Assembly: GCA_021324395.1 (NCBI GenBank) | Contig: JAJPJG010000058.1 | Location: forward strand, 1 to 34,162 | Reading direction: 5' to 3' | DNA: 34,162 bases | From: Spartobacteria bacterium | GTDB taxonomy: Bacteria; Verrucomicrobiota; Verrucomicrobiia; Chthoniobacterales; Chthoniobacteraceae | The notes under the pieces: generated by a model | What the model was told of the DNA's origin: nothing | Database searches by the model: none | The model's input: the letters and a program-made list of their open reading frames with translations, nothing else | Translations under genes and position numbers: made by a program | Shown here: positions 31,176-34,162 of the stretch, in pieces | Numbering within the stretch: position 1 is the stretch's first letter | How the letters are laid out: the number at the start of each line of letters is the position of its first letter

Positions 31176-31723
31176 AAATAGAAAAAGAAGAAATCCAAAA
31201 AATCGTCCTCAGCCTGATGCTGTTTGCAGGTGTGATTTACTGTTACTTCACTTTTCTGCTCGGCCCGCTGAGCACTGCACAGGCCGCAGGAGAAGCGAAA
31301 ATCCACACGCTGGAGCCGCAAATCGCCGACGCGAAGAAGCAGCTCCAAAAAACCGCGGATCTCGAAAAGAAAGCGCCGGTTTCCAGCAAAGCTCTCGAGC
31401 AAATCAACGCACTGATTCCCGAGGGTGCACCGGTTGCGTGGTTCCCGCCGCGCATCGCGGAATTTTTCAAGCACGAAGGCATCGACAAGGCGTTAACACG
31501 CTTAAACAACGAATTCCCGGAAAAGGAACTCACCGGCTTCCGCAAACTCGTCTGGTCGGTGGACATTCCGCACGTTGAGTTTGTGCCGCTCGGCATGGCT
31601 CTCGCAAAGCTCGAGAACCAGGAGCCGCTGCTGGAGATCATGAACGTCAGCGTCGAAGCAATGAAAGAGGATCCGCAGTATCAACACGCCACATTGACAG
31701 TTTCAACCCTCGTAAAACAATGA
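31172..31723 (+). CDS. PilO-like bitopic assembly protein
   Basis: 183 residues. A short basic and acidic N-terminus and one membrane helix (IVLSLMLFAGVIYCYFTFLL) precede a coiled coil (EAKIHTLEPQIADAKKQLQK) and a periplasmic domain (VAWFPPRIAEFFKHEGIDKA). This is the topology of PilO, which pairs with PilN in the inner-membrane platform. Translation is coupled on both sides by ATGA overlaps (31172 and 31720). No enzymatic motif is expected or seen. Confidence 0.78.
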   Translation: MKIEKEEIQKIVLSLMLFAGVIYCYFTFLLGPLSTAQAAGEAKIHTLEPQIADAKKQLQKTADLEKKAPVSSKALEQINALIPEGAPVAWFPPRIAEFFKHEGIDKALTRLNNEFPEKELTGFRKLVWSVDIPHVEFVPLGMALAKLENQEPLLEIMNVSVEAMKEDPQYQHATLTVSTLVKQ

Positions 31724-32139
31724 ACTACAAAGCTTTTGTTATCGCTGCAGCGACCTTCGCGATCGCCCACGCAAATGGTGAAGATTTTCCGCTGAAAAAG
31801 CATTCCACTTTTGCGAACCGGGATGCGGCGCACAATCCATTCTGGCCGATCGGCTGGACAAAAACCGCGGTGAACGCGACCGCCGCAAGCCCGGCAGGGC
31901 TTCTGAAAGCGGACGATTTTACGGTGACAAGCATTTTGCTAAACAATCCACCACTTGCCGTGGTCAACGGCAAAGCAATGGAAGAAGGCGAAGTTATCGC
32001 CATGGATGTGCAAGGCCGCGCGATTTACATCCAGCTTGCCGCCGTTCGCGACGGCGAAGTCGTGCTGCGTTACGGCGAGCAAAACGTCACCGTTTCGCTC
32101 CGGCGCAAGGGCGAGGAGCCGCGCACCGCGTTGCGCTAA
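31720..32139 (+). CDS. secreted PilP-like small protein
   Basis: 139 residues with a signal peptide (MNYKAFVIAAATFAIAHANG). The mature part begins EDFPLKKHSTFANRDAAHNP and ends in a small beta domain: FTVTSILLNNPPLAVVNGKA, MEEGEVIAMDVQGRAIYIQL and VVLRYGEQNVTVSLRRKGEE. That domain resembles the PilP/GspC-type homology region that contacts the outer-membrane secretin, where a short 'nngkav..Gd.v....i..I....v.l...g....v.l' pattern is typical. It is the last gene of the operon. A secretin gene would be expected next, but the convergent aminotransferase gene follows instead. Confidence 0.7.
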   Translation: MNYKAFVIAAATFAIAHANGEDFPLKKHSTFANRDAAHNPFWPIGWTKTAVNATAASPAGLLKADDFTVTSILLNNPPLAVVNGKAMEEGEVIAMDVQGRAIYIQLAAVRDGEVVLRYGEQNVTVSLRRKGEEPRTALR

Positions 32140-32140
32140 A

Positions 32141-33325
32141 CTAAGCCGCTTTGCTCGCGGCGCGGCACTCGGCGACAAATTCGCCGATGCGTTTCATCGC
32201 GGTTTTGAGCTGGTCGAGACTCGTCGCGTAGCACGCGCGCACATGGCCTTCGCCACCCGGCCCGAATGCCGGCCCCGGCACGACGGCTACTTGCTTTTCG
32301 CGTAGGAGCCTCAGCGAAAAATCCCGGCTGCTCAAGCCGGTGCTCGCGATTTTTGGGAAAACGTAGAACGAGCCGTGCGGTTTGAAGCACTCAAGCCCAA
32401 GTTCGTTGAAACTGCTCACGATGAAATTGCGCCGATGCTCGTATTCGCGGCGCATCGCCTCGACATCGCGCGCGCCATTTTCCAGTGCCTCGATCGCGCC
32501 ATCCTGCGCGGTGATCGAAGCGCACAAGATTCCGTATTGATGAATTTTCATCATCGCCTCGGTCAACGCGGCCGGCGCGCACGCGTAGCCGATGCGCCAG
32601 CCGGTCATCGCGAATGCTTTTGAAAAGCCGTGTAGAAAAATCGTGCGATCGCGCATTCCTGGCAGCGACGCGATGCTGACGTGTTCCGCGCCGTCGTAAG
32701 TCAGTTCGCTGTAAATCTCATCCGTGAGCACGATGAGGTCGTGCTCGATCGCGAGTGCTGCGATCTTTTCCAACTCCGCGCGCGTCTGCGTGCCGCCGGT
32801 CGGATTGCATGGAAAATTCATCATCAGAATTTTCGACGCGGGCGTGATCTTCTTTTCGAGTTCACGCGCCGTTAAACGGAAGTTATCCGCTGCAAATGTC
32901 GGCACCGCGACCGGCGCGCCGTGCGACAGCGTAATGCTCGGCGCGTAACTCACGTAGCATGGCTCGTGGTAGAGCACTTCGTCGCCGGGATTAATCAGCG
33001 CACGCAATGCGAGGTCGAGCGCTTCGGAGACGCCGACGGTCACGATGATTTCGCCGGTCGAGTATTCGACGCCGAAATTTTTCGCGACGTAAACCGAAAT
33101 CGCTTCGCGCAACTCGGGCAAACCCAGATTCGACGTGTAGCCCGTGCGACCTCGCTCGAGCGAGTAAATCGCCGCTTCGCGAATGTGCCACGGCGTGTCG
33201 AAATCCGGCTCCCCGATGCCGAGCGAGATCACGTTTTTCATCGACTGCACGATTTCGAAAAAATCACGAATGCCCGAACGCGGAATGTCGCGGACGTGAT
33301 GAGCAATATGTTTTTGCAGGTCCAT
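32141..33325 (-). CDS. class I/II PLP-dependent aminotransferase
   Basis: 394 residues, the length of AspC/PatA-type fold-I aminotransferases. The PLP lysine is Lys236 in FLHGFSKAFAMTGWRIGYA. NFPCNPTGGTQTRAELEKIA, LTDEIYSELTYDG (PLP Asp/Tyr) and the C-terminal Arg in GEGHVRACYATSLDQL are present. ISLGIGEPDFDTPWHIREAA is the N-terminal glycine-rich arm. The subgroup includes aspartate, aromatic and N-acetyl-DAP aminotransferases, and I cannot decide among them. It lies 12 bases after an Lrp/AsnC-type regulator gene, which may control it in response to an amino acid. It ends 1 base from the pilP-like gene on the other strand. Confidence 0.93.
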   Translation of the reverse strand: MDLQKHIAHHVRDIPRSGIRDFFEIVQSMKNVISLGIGEPDFDTPWHIREAAIYSLERGRTGYTSNLGLPELREAISVYVAKNFGVEYSTGEIIVTVGVSEALDLALRALINPGDEVLYHEPCYVSYAPSITLSHGAPVAVPTFAADNFRLTARELEKKITPASKILMMNFPCNPTGGTQTRAELEKIAALAIEHDLIVLTDEIYSELTYDGAEHVSIASLPGMRDRTIFLHGFSKAFAMTGWRIGYACAPAALTEAMMKIHQYGILCASITAQDGAIEALENGARDVEAMRREYEHRRNFIVSSFNELGLECFKPHGSFYVFPKIASTGLSSRDFSLRLLREKQVAVVPGPAFGPGGEGHVRACYATSLDQLKTAMKRIGEFVAECRAASKAA

Positions 33326-33337
33326 GGCGTCCGTGAA

Positions 33338-33817
33338 TTACGGCGCGACAGCGAGACGCGGTTCGCGTTTTTCGCGGTGCAGCAGCGCGCCATTTTCCTT
33401 GTAAGCCTTCAGCCGGAAATGCGTCGCAGTCGAGATGACACCTTTGATGGTGCTCAGTTTTTCTGCGATGAATGTCGCGATTGCTTGCAGCGTTTCGCCT
33501 TCGGCGATCACCAGTAAATCGTAGCCGCCGCTCATCAAGTAGCAGCTTTGCACTTCCTCAAATTTCGCGATGCGAGAAGCGAGCCGGTCGAAGCCGCCGC
33601 CGCGTTCCGGCGTGATCTTTACCTCGATGACAGCCGTTACCGACCCGTTGCCAGCTTTCGTGGCATCAATAAGCGCTTGATAGCCGAGAATCACACCATC
33701 CCGTTCAAATTTCCCAATGCGCGCGCGCACCTCGGCCTCGCTGAGGTTGAGCTCTTTTGCGAGGTCTTCGACAGGCGTGTGTGCGTTCGATTTTAAAATT
33801 TTGAGCAGGTCGTCCAT
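33338..33817 (-). CDS. Lrp/AsnC-family transcriptional regulator
   Basis: 159 residues. An N-terminal winged helix (LLKILKSNAHTPVEDLAKEL, then NLSEAEVRARIGKFERDGVI) and the AsnC connector LGYQALIDATKAGNGSVTAV lead into an RAM-type effector domain (AVIEVKITPERGGGFDRLAS, then SCYLMSGGYDLLVIAEGETL and IKGVISTATHFRL). The family forms octamers that bind amino acids and DNA. It is followed by the aminotransferase gene after 12 bases, a common regulator-target pairing. A short tail (LLHREKREPRLAVAP) extends past the domain. Confidence 0.93.
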   Translation of the reverse strand: MDDLLKILKSNAHTPVEDLAKELNLSEAEVRARIGKFERDGVILGYQALIDATKAGNGSVTAVIEVKITPERGGGFDRLASRIAKFEEVQSCYLMSGGYDLLVIAEGETLQAIATFIAEKLSTIKGVISTATHFRLKAYKENGALLHREKREPRLAVAP

Positions 33818-33873
33818 GCGGGGCGAAAAATGTCGAACGCGCGTTTCGGAAAGTCGAATTTATTTTGCGCGGT

Positions 33874-34162
33874 TCACAGCAGGTCGAGCTGCGCTTCGTC
33901 GCTTGTTTTCCGTGCGGTTCGTTCCGCGATTTCCGGCAGCGAAATGTGTCCGCCTAGCTCCTTGGCGAGCCGCTGTGCGGTTAGCGCGGAAAAGCCTTCA
34001 TAGTGATTGCCCGCAAAAACGAACGCGCAGTTTGTTTCCGCGAGATGCTTTTCGATTTTAATCGCCCAGCTCTCAATCGCCGAATCGCGCGCCCAGAGCA
34101 TTTTGCCGTAACGGTGAATACGGGCGCCCTCGCGATATTTCGTCTTCAAATCGCCGAGCAAA
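33874..34162 (-). CDS. DUF72 protein, C-terminal part (5' end beyond right edge)
   Basis: The frame is open to the right edge, and only the last ~95 residues are visible. They read from LLGDLKTKYREGARIHRYGK through AFVFAGNHYEGFSALTAQRL and end ARKTSDEAQLDLL. The segment FAGNHYEGFSALTAQRLAKE is the C-terminal motif of the DUF72/YecE family, where an N-HY-G-A-TA pattern follows the last strand. This copy has the canonical motif, whereas the 13474-14220 copy has a divergent one (FNNDINTRAPGNAKML). Function is unsettled, as for the other copy. Confidence 0.8.
   Translation of the reverse strand, partial: LLGDLKTKYREGARIHRYGKMLWARDSAIESWAIKIEKHLAETNCAFVFAGNHYEGFSALTAQRLAKELGGHISLPEIAERTARKTSDEAQLDLL

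Overview
The window looks like a chromosomal segment from a verrucomicrobial bacterium, most likely of the Spartobacteria/Chthoniobacterales type. This is inferred from gene content and style. There is a secreted protein ending in a LamG/FnIII/DPDGDGMTNAQEF tail, a prepilin-type protein with a C-terminal FFDGHVE (H-X9-DG) signature, a YicI-type alpha-xylosidase with a GPH symporter, a pilM/N/O-like operon, and several conserved-looking proteins that match no family I know. No 16S rRNA or ribosomal protein is present to confirm it.

Bases 1-9420 look accessory. They hold the end of a large secreted LamG/FnIII protein, a secreted esterase, a GH31 alpha-xylosidase and its sugar:cation symporter (a small hemicellulose/xyloglucan-oligosaccharide module), a striking 22-bp-period palindromic array (5977-6283), a decayed gene fragment, a pseudopilin-like gene, a poorly coding stretch with a 58-codon ORF, an exported protein with two alpha-crystallin domains and a small membrane ORF. 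The section ends at 9353-9419 in the 3' part of a tRNA-Thr(TGT) with no matching 5' half. This resembles the distal attachment-site copy of an integrated island whose other end lies left of the window.

Bases 9421-34162 are a compact core-type region. Minus-strand genes run from an AEC permease through a small secreted protein, a tiny Cys-rich lipoprotein, peroxiredoxin Q (bcp) and a DUF697 membrane protein to an RsmA-Nudix fusion. Next come a DUF72 protein, small secreted proteins, a large basic/disordered unknown, acpP with a clear terminator, trpA, and a pectate lyase paired with a possible NlpC/P60-like secreted protein. A plus-strand biosynthetic block follows: dapF, dapA, dapB (lysine/meso-DAP), folK (folate) and panB (pantothenate).

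A seven-gene minus-strand run reads CPBP protease, 53-aa membrane peptide, nadE, unknown, a LysM/degenerate L,D-transpeptidase-like protein, accA and a small membrane protein. The pilM/N/O/P-like operon follows on the plus strand. The window closes with an Lrp/AsnC regulator plus aminotransferase pair and the end of a second DUF72 gene.

I see no CRISPR, integrase, transposase or recognisable defence operon. The most unusual items are the 22-bp palindrome array, the tRNA fragment as an island edge, the rRNA dimethylase-Nudix fusion, the L,D-transpeptidase-like domain lacking its catalytic Cys/His, and the exported double-ACD protein.
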